From Viridothelium virens (lineage: Eukaryota > Ascomycota > Dothideomycetes > Trypetheliales > Trypetheliaceae), in NCBI GenBank assembly GCA_010094025.1, contig ML991790.1:124001-188000 (forward strand): a stretch of DNA of 64,000 nucleotides, given 5' to 3'. Shown in pieces: positions 22,903 through 31,995 of the stretch; within the stretch, counting starts at the first letter, position 1; the number at the start of each line of letters is the position of its first letter. The notes beneath the pieces were generated by a model that made no database searches, was not told the origin of the DNA, and was given only the letters and a program-made list of their open reading frames with translations. Made by a program: the position numbers and the translations under genes.

Positions 22903-25353
22903 TGTTGGAATCGAAGTGATGGCACGGGAGGCGAGGATTTCCCTGGCTGCAATTTATGCGAAATAAGTATGCGTGGTTGACTCATGCACTTTTACCGTCT
23001 TTTCGATCTAGAGCCTCTAAATAGTGCAAATTTCTTCCGGGTGTCGCTGTCCCAAAGATTGCGATAACATAATCAAGATATCCCCCAACAGAAATCCTGA
23101 AGATTTTGACACATGCAGCAAGAGACAGAGGCAGATAATGCCAGTTCTGAGTGTCTGTCGATATTCACTGATGATCGTCACCTGGGTAAGCTCCATACCA
23201 GTCATTTTGAACCTCACTCTAGTTCTTACATGTGGATTGGAGAAAATCCCCTTACGCGACATTTATCGTCACCGCCTCGTGTGATCGCGGACGAAGCAAC
23301 GCTGCCCGGTCTGATCTCAGCCCTTGCGCCCAAGGATCGCGAACTCAAAATGGGCTCAGCTATCGACCTGGCTGATGTTTCTTCCTGATAACGGCGCTTC
23401 TCGGAAACGGCTTCGTCGTGCGACGAAGGAGACGTGACAGGCAAAGGCGACACGAGAGGAATTAGAGGCAAGACGACCTCAAGCTTTATCGGAACCATGC
23501 AGCACAGAATAGGATCTCTCTGTCAGCCCTATCTACAGTAGGCTTGAAGTGGATGATGGAGTGTCCGAAATCGAGGATATGTATTTCAGAGAGGATGGTC
23601 CCATCAAGTGCACTGTTACATGGAAGTCATCGCTGTCCACAGTAGAGATGCTTACTTGCGATGAGCTGCGGCGGCAATATAAGGGGCTGTTCCGGAAGAA
23701 TTAGAGTACGGCCATGGAGAGATGTAGAAGACGACTGTGGTCGAGTGACAGGCCAAGGACAGATGAAGATAGTGAACATTGGTTCCTTCTCTACACATTT
23801 CGATCAGCAGAAGCAATCACTTCTTTCAAGGGATGGCTTCCTGATGAGATCAGCGCCAACTTGTACATATTCCACAACGATATTCCTCCACTTGACGCTG
23901 GTACCCAGTGTACCTGGGCGAGCCACAAGCCTCTGGAGTCATCGGTTAGGAAACGATCTCACAGATGTCCGAATGAACAGTCGGCCAGCGACCTCAATTG
24001 TGGCAGCGCCTGTCAAAGTCCATGCAATGGCCTTGAACAGGTTGACAACCGGGTCGTGGCACTAAATCTGGAGACTTGTGTATTGAGGCCTGGTGCGGAA
24101 ATTACATCCGACATAGTAGTCTTGGAATTGTCGTACGTCTAAGCTTGCGTGTAGAGGATTTGACGAGAACTGTTCAGTGGCATTGAAAAAAAAAAAAAAA
24201 AAAAAAAAAAAAGGAATGACATAGACTCAGAGACTCTGGGGGCTGAACAATTGGAACGGCGATGGAGACGAGCTTTCTACCGTACAGATGTGCAAGCAGT
24301 CATCCCACAAATAAAGGTCCTAGCTGCCGACGTGGCAACGAAGCAAAGAGGCGCGTACTAGTTGTCATGGATAGATGCTATACGCAACAGAACTCCTCAC
24401 CAATTACATGCGCTCAATCAAGAAAGCTGAATGGCCAGTGATCAGCAGCCTGCACCGAAATCACGGGAGAGGAAGTGAACATCGTTGCTCTGTGCTTTGC
24501 ATGCGCTTTTACGGCACAGTTGCCCTTGAGAACGGTTGCCTGATATCTAGGATTGGTGTGCAAGCTCCCCACTCGACCCTGGGATTGCGCCGCATTTATT
24601 GAGATCCACAGAAAGATGCAATCGATGTAAAGCCAGAGAGAAATTGATATGTCAGGTTAAGCTTTCAGGAAAGGATGGAGAAAGGCTGAGGATACTCGAA
24701 AGTGACATTTCTGCCGTAGGAAAGCGCTACTCTACGCCGTCTGCGGAGCACTGCATAGCAACCCGGGCGTTTGCCCATGCGGCCTGGGCCCGGGGCACTA
24801 ACCTTAACTAAGCGCGTCGACCGATGAGCTGAATATCAACCCTTGGATGTGAGCGTGATATCTGAACCAAGATACGGTGGCCTGGTGGCCGTGTCATCCG
24901 GATGAAATTGCAAGAAATCGTTGTGTGTTATGTCAAAGTTGTAGACCCGGCCAATCAAGGTCTAGAGTACTCTATCTATTCCGGTTATTGATCTGGGGAT
25001 CGCCGAGACGAGACGAGCATTCAAATTGCGGCGCAGAGTACGGTATGAACTGCAATCAAATCATGCGTCAATTTGTGACATACCTTGCATAAAGTACGAT
25101 ACCCAAAGCTAAGGTATGATATCATCGGCTTTACAACCTAAGCGTTGGGTATGTGGAGCCCTTCAGAGCTTAGTTAGAGTGGCTACAGCTTTTTTCTCAT
25201 CAAGATGACTTGAATTTCCTCCAAGAACAGCTGCACCTCTAATGATATTAACCATTTTTGCTGAAGCGAAGTTGCCGCTGTTCATCTCTTGGGCCTTCCC
25301 TTTCCGAATTCCTACTACTGAAAAGTCTCTTGCATAAGGATCAACCTTCCAGC
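22903..25353. other. Intergenic region with possible decayed coding pieces
   Basis: No gene is supported. Open pieces on the + strand at 23113-23388, about 23535-23702 (LEVDDGVSEIEDMYFRED, then CTVTWKSSLSTVEM) and 23714-24142 have protein-like composition, and the last two could be neighbouring exons. I could not join them with good splice sites or name a family. A 27-nt A run lies at 24186-24212. Bases 24213-25353 show nothing clear. Confidence 0.35.
24186..24212 (+). repeat. Poly(A) run of 27 nt
   Basis: An uninterrupted A tract that ends a stretch of possible decayed coding sequence. This could be the tail of a retroposed copy (LINE-driven) or a plain homopolymer. No flanking direct repeat was recognised, so retroposition is not shown. 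Confidence 0.75.
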
Positions 25354-26286
25354 ATGCCGTCAGATATCAAAACAGAGAGTACGCTTTTCGACCGTCGGAC
25401 GGAATTTTGGAGAAACTACCGAATAGGGCGGCCAGCCATTCCATCCTCGTTCTATCAACGGTTTTACGACTATCATGCGACACACGGAGGCTCCTTTGGA
25501 ACAGTCCATGATGTAGGAGCGGGTTTTGGTGAACTTTCACTCGAACTTTCGAAGAGATTCGACCACGTAATCGTTAGCGACCCAGCCCCTAAATCTCTAG
25601 ATGTCGCGAGAGAACTCATCGGCGCCGCAAGCAGCAGTTTCAACAAGTTTTCATTCCGGCAAGAACGTGTCGAGGACTGCGAACTGCCCAAAGCCAGTGT
25701 CGATGCCATCTTCTGCTGCAATGCGATCCACTGGACTGATTTGGACAAGGCAATGGCCATTTCAACGGACCAGCTCAAGCTACACGGTACGCTTTTCATA
25801 TGTCTGAATGGAATACCCAAGTACGATTCCGCGGTACAACCTTCATGGTGGAGCATGGTTGATAACTGCCTTGCCGATGTCAAGAAGCGGATGCCGAAAG
25901 CAGACGTGGAACGGATCTTAGCCATCCAAGACAACGGTTACGACTGTATCGCACTTCCCGAGAGTGATTTTGAGCCTGGTGCAGTACGTCTGAAGTTAAA
26001 TATGATGGGGGATCCAGCCGCATCCGTGCAAGCTCCTGAGAGCTCAAAAGGTGGTCCGCACGTGTCCAATGTCGGTCCACACGATCGGCTTGAGGAGGGC
26101 GTTGAGGAAGACTGGTTCTTTGATGTGGATATTGAAGGCTTAAGAGCCACGGTGGGCTCCTATCCTTTTGACCCTGACCCAGATATGCTAGAAAGACATC
26201 TATCAAAGCTGGATACAATACTGGCGGGTGGAACATGCAGAGGTCACTGGCCTGTCAGCATCCTTATGGCCACGCGACGTACCTAA
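25354..26286 (+). CDS. SAM-dependent methyltransferase (trans-aconitate methyltransferase-like)
   Basis: A single exon of 310 residues. The class I Rossmann fold is clear: motif I VHDVGAGFGELSLEL near residue 50, an acidic end of strand 2 (HVIVSDPAPKSLDVAREL), motif II around DAIFCCNAIHWTDLDKA and motif III LHGTLFICLNG. The order and length fit the Tmt1/TAM-like and UbiE-like small-molecule methyltransferases of fungi. The C-terminal half (EEGVEEDWFFDVDIEGLR) is the variable substrate cap. The ATG at 25354 is preferred: the frame is open upstream but has no earlier ATG. The gene is convergent with a decayed hydrolase 100 bp away, so the two may once have worked together; that is inference. 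The acceptor substrate is unknown. Confidence 0.82.
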   Translation: MPSDIKTESTLFDRRTEFWRNYRIGRPAIPSSFYQRFYDYHATHGGSFGTVHDVGAGFGELSLELSKRFDHVIVSDPAPKSLDVARELIGAASSSFNKFSFRQERVEDCELPKASVDAIFCCNAIHWTDLDKAMAISTDQLKLHGTLFICLNGIPKYDSAVQPSWWSMVDNCLADVKKRMPKADVERILAIQDNGYDCIALPESDFEPGAVRLKLNMMGDPAASVQAPESSKGGPHVSNVGPHDRLEEGVEEDWFFDVDIEGLRATVGSYPFDPDPDMLERHLSKLDTILAGGTCRGHWPVSILMATRRT

Positions 26287-26385
26287 CGGATGCGTGTATT
26301 CAATAGGTCAGGTATACTGTGAGAAATTCTGTGAAAGGAATTCTCGTCACTATCGATCGCTAGTCAAGCCAGAATGATATTGGCG

Positions 26386-27323
26386 TTACTTCCCCTGCTC
26401 ATCGAGCAGAAATAGCCCCTCATCTAAGAGAAATTTGGCGACGATCTCGATGACCGTTTCGGGCTGTTCGAGATGTGGGTTGTGACTCGCCTCCTCAATC
26501 TTTTCCCACTGAACTTTCTTGAGGATGTCAAAAAACGACCTCATGGTATTGTCCTGTGCCTGATCATCTTCCCCGTTCAACAACAACACTGGTGACCGTA
26601 GTCTGTGCAGGCGACTTATTACACTTCAATTCTTCAATGTTCCGGTAATTGAGATCTCTGAGAACCCCTTCATCGTCGAAAACACGGTCGGATCTTCAAG
26701 TATGTGCTTGAAAACATTTTGGATCTCTGGAGCTTCAACTTTGCAAAAGTAATTTTTCGAAAAGTCTCCATCGCCGCGTCAAATTTCTCGCTACCAGATA
26801 ACTCTTGCTCCTTTCCAAGCAGCTCCTGCACATCTCTCGGCAGTCTCGACACCAGCCCTTTGGCTGCTTCTTCCCAGAGACCCACATCTGCAGGAGCATC
26901 CGTAATGATCACCCGTCGGAGGCCGGTGGGCTGAGAGCATGCATAGGCAGAGCATAACATCCCACCCCAACTATGGCCAAGCAGATCAAAGCCTCGCTTC
27001 CGAAGGTCGAGATGATCAATAAGGTTGTTCAGTTCGTCACTGAACAGACTCTCGGTCCAGAAAGCGCCATCGCCATTTTTTTCTGGAAGACGTGTAGAGT
27101 TTCCATTGCCGAGTTGGTCGTAGAAGATGGTAGGAATACCGAATCTTTCCGTGAGCTTCCTGTAAGGAAGCATATACTCATGGCAAGCTCCAGGACCCCC
27201 ATGGAGCACAACGAGGGGAACATGATGCGACTCAAGATGCCCGAATATCTTGTACCATGTATAGCAGACTCGATTTGTTGAGGGGACGGTCACCTGAACC
27301 CTTGCTTCTTGAGAGTGTAACAT
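26386..27323 (-). pseudogene. Proline iminopeptidase-like alpha/beta hydrolase, decayed
   Basis: The minus strand reads a standard alpha/beta hydrolase from the ATG at 27323: VVLHGGPGACHEYML (oxyanion region), FYDQLGNGNST, then the nucleophile elbow FDLLGHSWGGMLCSAYA. The later part has VLLLNGEDDQAQD (acid) and EASHNPHLEQPE (catalytic His). The layout fits fungal proline iminopeptidases of about 300 residues. Two lesions break it: a one-base frameshift in the A run near 26760, after DAAMETF, and a TGA at 26626-26628 where homologs have Trp. Outside these the sequence still looks like family members, so the loss seems recent. A sequencing error could explain the frameshift but hardly both. The last frame ends at 26386. 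Confidence 0.78.
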
Positions 27324-27541
27324 TTTGACTCCTCGATAATGTAATTAATCCGCCATATATTAGGCCGATTGAAGGGATATTGAGGAAAGGTGGAAATAGG
27401 GAGCAAAATATAAAGGTGCAGATGAGTGATCTTAGTATATATATATATATATATGTATATTACGGACAATAAAGCTATGCTACAAGCTTACAACGCCATG
27501 CAACGAAAAAGTTTCGTAATCGATACGTTCACAGAATGTGT

Positions 27542-27792
27542 TGATGTTATTTGAGCATCTTTATCTGAGGTCGAGGAAAGGAACTCAATTATCTCTCTAG
27601 AAATCAGGCGTAGGAGCCTCTATATATAGGTTTCGTGCAACTACTACTACTGCTTCGGATCCTGTGATATGTCAGTTCGTCGTCATCCTATCTTCGGATT
27701 CCGTGATATGTCAGTTCGTCGTCATTGTGATGCGGCAGTTGGTTGTCATCGTGATGCGGCAGTTTGTCGTCCTAGCTCAGTGAACAACATCA
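27542..27792. mobile_element. Solo LTR of a Copia-sized LTR retrotransposon (251 bp)
   Basis: The element begins TGATGTTATTTGAGC and ends GCTCAGTGAACAACATCA, so its ends are imperfect inverted repeats with TG...CA termini. It is flanked on both sides by the 5-bp direct repeat TGTGT (27537-27541 and 27793-27797). A TATA-like box (CTCTATATATAG) lies in the middle. There is no internal coding part, so this is a solo LTR left by recombination. It shares its layout and the words GGAA..CTC.ATTA and CTCTATATA with the LTR at 31742-31990. The perfect target duplication suggests a fairly young insertion. Confidence 0.8.
27653..27769. repeat. Tandem repeats inside the solo LTR
   Basis: A 39-nt unit starting CTTCGGAT occurs twice (27653 and 27692). 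Two copies of a 24-nt unit follow, built round TGATGCGGCAGTT. They lie within the downstream half of the LTR and are absent from its relative at 31742-31990, so they arose by local expansion. Confidence 0.65.
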
Positions 27793-28389
27793 TGTGTGAA
27801 TGTACAGCAGAAGCACACGCGCTCCTATCTGCAACCAGAGTGTCAGGGATCCAGCAATGAGATGAAAGCAACGAGCGTGGATATTGATGCCGACATGCGG
27901 GCAGCGCCGTCTACCTATATATACAGCTGTGTAGAGGTCTATGCGCAATACCACATGACATATCACATGATCTCGCATCTCATCCCTCCGATCTGGGATA
28001 ATATCCGTATCTAGCTAATGAGGCTCAGTCTCTGCTGAATTAGCTTTAATATCAGCTGAACTGGGTCTAGCTTATATCTCTTTAGTGATTTAGACCTGCG
28101 GAGAGTTAAGAGATCCGCGAGTGCACAAGTGCCACGCAGGGGTGAGAGGGATATAAAGTAGACCAAATTAAGCTAGTACTCTATCTGATTGAGCAGAAAT
28201 TAAGCCTAATTAGCCAAACACATGTACGCATATCATCCAGATAATTATGCTATCCAATTCACACACAGCTTTATGTATTCATTATTCTATGCAGTTACGC
28301 TTCCAGCCCCTGGTGAGCATTGGTTCCTTCTCCCATCTGCCCAGGAAACTGGAACTGTCAGACACTTATAACTTTGAATATGACATACT

Positions 28390-28488
28390 CCTTGCGCTGG
28401 TGCTGTGGGCTGCCTCGCACGAATCACTTTTCTTTCGGTGATAGCACGTGATTTGAAGTCCGTGCGAGGTAGCCCCACCAGCGCAAGG
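28390..28488. repeat. Hairpin-forming inverted repeat, about 99 bp
   Basis: The left arm begins CCTTGCGCTGGTG and the right arm ends CACCAGCGCAAGG. The arms pair over about 30 bases, apart from small bulges, then pair again (AATCAC/GTGATT) before a loop of about 20 bases. It may be a foldback DNA element or a structured RNA. No flanking duplication is clear and no gene overlaps it. Confidence 0.65.
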
Positions 28489-28883
28489 GATAAGGTAGGT
28501 ACCTCTTCAATAAGAATGACCGTCCTCCACGGCCCCTTTCGGCTGAGCCTGGATCAGACGGCCGCGCTACGGCTCAGGCTGTTCCCCCGGTGAAATCAGT
28601 CTTCTACATGGTCACCTGCTGGTACCGTGATAGTGGCAGCATTCAGACCTTGTCGGCATGCCATCGATATTCGAAATTCGAGATTCAGCCTGATTGCGCA
28701 TTCCACAAAGCACTTCTCCTTCGCTCACCCCAAGACAGCTGGTTGTGGCTCAAATCTGAACCCCTTCCATGGCATCAGATTCACTGGGGCGTACGAGTCA
28801 CACAACCTTCCCTAAACAACACTATCTTCTCAGTGTGAACCCCTTCAATACACCTGGCATGAGCGAGGGCGCCTTTATCGAGC

Positions 28884-29957
28884 TTAGACAACCCCAGATC
28901 TCATCTCCGAGATTTTATGCTTGAACCCGGGTATCCTCTTTCGTTGTTCCATTTTCTTGGCAAAGTAGAAATCATGAACCATCATGATAATAACAAGCAC
29001 AAGGTAAGAGATCAAAGCGAGTAAGACCAGGATGATGATGACAACGGCAAACCACCTAGATACCGTAGAGAAGAAGTGCCAGCTCCCAGACTCAGTCGTG
29101 ACTACTGCTGTAGCCAAACCAACTTGCATGGCGCTTAGCACGGCCGACAACAACGCGAATAATGCTATGAACGGCGCGAGAAATTTCCCCAAGTATTCAT
29201 TCCATTGAGCATGAATGTGATGATATGTCATCTTTCCCAAAAATATTCGTGCGAGTATATTGAGCCGCGAAAGACGGAGCTCTCCAAACGTGAACCGTTT
29301 GCTGACACAGTCATCGCCGAGTTTTGTGAATGGCCTGACAAATTGCACGAACTCTTCAAATGTCATCGGATTTTGCTTGTCGACAACAGGTATCAGTCCC
29401 AAAGCGGGATCCAACGCTTTTTGGAAGTCAATCTCATATTTGATCAGATACCAATATGTCCGTATGAAGCCTGCGCATGCCTGCCAAAGTGCCTTGTCTT
29501 GTCTTTGTAGAAACTTCCAAAACGCCTCTGAGAGCAAATATCTCGGGATTGGCTGGATGAAGATTCGGTCGTAGTACCAGACGAGATGGAGATTGGGATT
29601 CATCACAACTACCACCTCTCGTCCGCGAGCGGTCTGGTGGTGGAGCGCTGAAATGTGGGCATGGTCAGGGGTCGCCAGACCAAGCTGGGATTGAACCATG
29701 TTAATTCGCCATCAATACTGCACCGGGAAGGTGATGTGACTTGTACCGACCAATTGAATATAGCGAATTAGCTTATCCAAGTCTTGTGTGAGGTGAGTTT
29801 CTCGAAGATATCGCATCAGGTCGCCATTATCCAGCTTCACTCGAGGCTGGCCAACAAGTGTTTCATGGTGGTCCTTGCGACGTAAATTGCATGTTACGCC
29901 AGCATCGTCCAAGGTAAAGATGTCATCAAATTGGGGTTGCACCGTTACAATCTGCAT
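28884..29957 (-). CDS. Two-TM fungal membrane protein (DUF6601-like)
   Basis: Exons 29957-29751 and 29684-28884 with a 66-nt intron give 335 residues. The donor GTCGGT is weak, but it is the junction that keeps frame into ATPDHAHISALHHQ. The signature part (GREVVVVMNPNLHLVWYYDR, then IFIQPIPRYLLSEAFWKF) matches a fungus-specific family of unknown function that I believe is DUF6601. Two hydrophobic helices follow near the C terminus (FLAPFIALFALLSAVLSAM and VVIIILVLLALISYLVLVII), then a basic tail. The topology therefore suggests a cytosolic N-terminal domain anchored by a helical hairpin. The gene is divergent from the NLR, with starts 262 bp apart, so the two may share a promoter. Function is unknown. 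The structure is well supported; the family name is from memory. Confidence 0.75.
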
Positions 29958-30219
29958 TCTGCTGGAACAGAGGTAGAGATTAGAGAAACCGTCTTCTCAA
30001 GCTGTAATGGGGTTCGACATTGGCGATCATCAAGCCTGCATACGATTGGCTGATAGGGATTGGCTGCCTGGCCTACGCCACTTTTCGTTAACGACAATCG
30101 TCGCTCTCAAGTCAGTTTCATAGCATCAATAATATCTGTGCAGGTATTTCATCTGGTGCTCATGAAAGGGCCTCAAAGGCCAGAGCAACCTCCGATCCTT
30201 GCTACTCTACGTCATTCCA
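29958..30219. promoter_or_regulatory. Shared intergenic promoter of a divergent membrane-protein/NLR pair
   Basis: 262 bp separate two divergent start codons, the membrane protein (-) and the NLR (+). Such short spacing in a gene-poor region suggests joint control. No specific operator was recognised. Confidence 0.5.
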
Positions 30220-31785
30220 ATGGCCGAATACGTTGGACAGCCCACTGTCATCGCTGAAGTTGCGTCAAGCGGAGAATGTGGGTTCAGCCTGGTGTGTTCA
30301 TTCATAGAGAACGCGATTGGATGTATTAGCTCAGTAGCAGCAATTTCTTGCGGATTGACTCTTGCATTCCTGGGTTTGGGGATTCTATGCTATCCTCGAC
30401 TCTCTTCTCCGTCTGGACGGATAGTTGGAGGCCTCGATCAAGTCTGGCCGCCTCGAACTTGCGCTGAACAAAAACACCCAACGATTGAGTACCTGCACCT
30501 TCTCGCCCCCGAAACCAAAGTTGACTTCTTTCTAGCATTGTCGCGATCCACAGACTTGACACATGGGCCCCGAAGACATGGGTTGCTTATAGGAATCGAC
30601 GCAACTCCTCTAACGGCGAGATCAATTGGCTGAAGGATGACAATATGTTGCCCCAAAAACTTCGAGATGCGCGCATTTTCACATATGACTGGAATGCCAA
30701 CACAATTGGTGATCCCGCAGAAGACACTCTGCTTGGGCACGCAAAAACTTTGATTCGTGAACTTGGCGAGCGTGTAAGTTACAATTACATTTGAGTATAC
30801 TTCTTGACCTGTAATAGTGCTAGGACTGCAACGATACCCCAATGATCTTCATTGCTTCCTGTTTCGGCGGATTGCTATTAGCAAAAGTAAGTTTCTGCCC
30901 CGGGTCGTACACCAATTGTGCTGATACTCAAACAGGCAATTACCCACGCATCTATCCGCTTTAGCGATGAATATGATGTGATTAAGAATACTCGAGGAAT
31001 GATCTTTCTTGGAACACCTTTTAGCGGGAGTGATACAGCTAAGGCAGCTGAAGTCCGCGCTCGATTAGCTAGAGCAATGAGAAGCGAATCTTCGGATAGC
31101 CTTATCAGATATGTGAAGAACCCAAGGATAAACCTGGAAGAGACTGTGGAAGACTTTACAAGACTTGCAAAAGACCGCAAAATTCCCCTGACTTGCTTTT
31201 ACGAGACAAGGACTAGTATCGTACTTAATGGCCTATTCCCAAATCGGATTGTCTTCCTTATTCCAGATTGGCTCAAACCCTGGATTCCGTTCGCAAAACC
31301 AAGAATTGTAGGCTTAGTCCTCTATTGCAGAGACGTTATCAGCTAATCTGATCTTTTAGCTTGTACCGAAGAACTCTGCTTCTCTGCACACCTTTCCGTC
31401 TTTGCCTCTGCAGGTCAAGCACTCACTTTTAAATAAATTTTTTGGTCCAGATGATGCAAATTTTAAACAAATATGTGTCGAGCTGGAAAGTTTGAAAGCT
31501 ATGAGGACGGATAATCTGCGTCAGGCGCTCCGCAGCTTCTATAGTGGGAGTCGCCTAGACATTGATCGACTTTCAGGTGAAAAGTTAGATATGGATCGCT
31601 GTTTCATCAATCTTGGTATCGTCCATTACAGAAACGACAGCCACCATAGGGTCTATAATGACAATTCTGATAAGGATCCAGATGCCGCTCTAACATTTGA
31701 AGCACGTCTGAAAGTCCAAATTCCTCCTCGGGAAAGGCAGTTGATGATGTTAGGCACCGTTTTTTGGAGAAAAGGACTCGATTAA
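30220..31785 (+). CDS. NLR, upstream part: N-terminal hydrophobic helix and SERAC1-like esterase domain
   Basis: Exons are 30220-30488, 30536-30773, 30824-30886, 30936-31307 and 31360 onward; each intron (47-52 nt) keeps frame. Intron 1 splices KHPTI to DIVAIHRLDTW, the start of the alpha/beta hydrolase. The first 90 residues hold a long hydrophobic stretch (ISSVAAISCGLTLAFLGLGI), possibly a membrane or death-inducing helix. The esterase has ARIFTYDWNANT, the nucleophile elbow IASCFGGLLLAK and RGMIFLGTPFSGSD. At the elbow the usual Ser is Cys182 (ASCFGG instead of HSLGG). A linker follows (LNKFFGPDDANF, RLSGEKLDMDRCFINL) that normally leads into NACHT. Here the frame enters a solo LTR at 31742 and stops at 31785, giving 455 residues if translated as is. 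NLRs of this type act in fungal allorecognition and cell death; that role is inferred. Confidence 0.75.
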
Positions 31786-31990
31786 TTTCTCTGTGTAACC
31801 TGAGATAAGGGCTCTATATAAACCTCATCGAAAATGAGGACAGTAAAAAACCTAATTAACTAGTAAAATGAGGACCTACGTAGTAGGTTCGAGAATCTCG
31901 CGCATTGACCCTCGTGTAGAGCATAGCGAGATTACGCGGTAGGCTAGGTTGATTGGATCAACTTCATGAAGAACATCATGAACATCATCA
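31742..31990. mobile_element. Solo LTR (249 bp) inserted in the NLR gene
   Basis: The ends are perfect 10-bp inverted repeats, TGATGATGTT and AACATCATCA. Both sides carry the 5-bp target duplication GCAGT (31737-31741 and 31991-31995). A TATA-like box (CTCTATATAAAC) lies near 31812. No internal region remains. Its size, ends and the words GGA..CTCGATTA and CTCTATATA make it a relative of the solo LTR at 27542-27792. It sits at the boundary between the linker and NACHT parts of the NLR. Perfect ends and target duplication point to a young insertion; age cannot be dated from one LTR. Confidence 0.85.
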
Positions 31991-31995
31991 GCAGT

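Larger units (their letters stand above)
27324..28883. other. Gene-free, AT-rich stretch with repeats
   Basis: No coding region is supported. It holds a (TA)n microsatellite at 27436-27454, a solo LTR (27542-27792) and a hairpin element (28390-28488), each listed separately. Bases 27990-28250 repeat short words such as GAATTAGCTTTAAT and may be an eroded repeat of unknown type. Confidence 0.6.

Noticed and set aside
27436-27454. TA repeat as a TATA promoter or origin
   Set aside because: It is a plain dinucleotide microsatellite downstream of nothing that needs a promoter.
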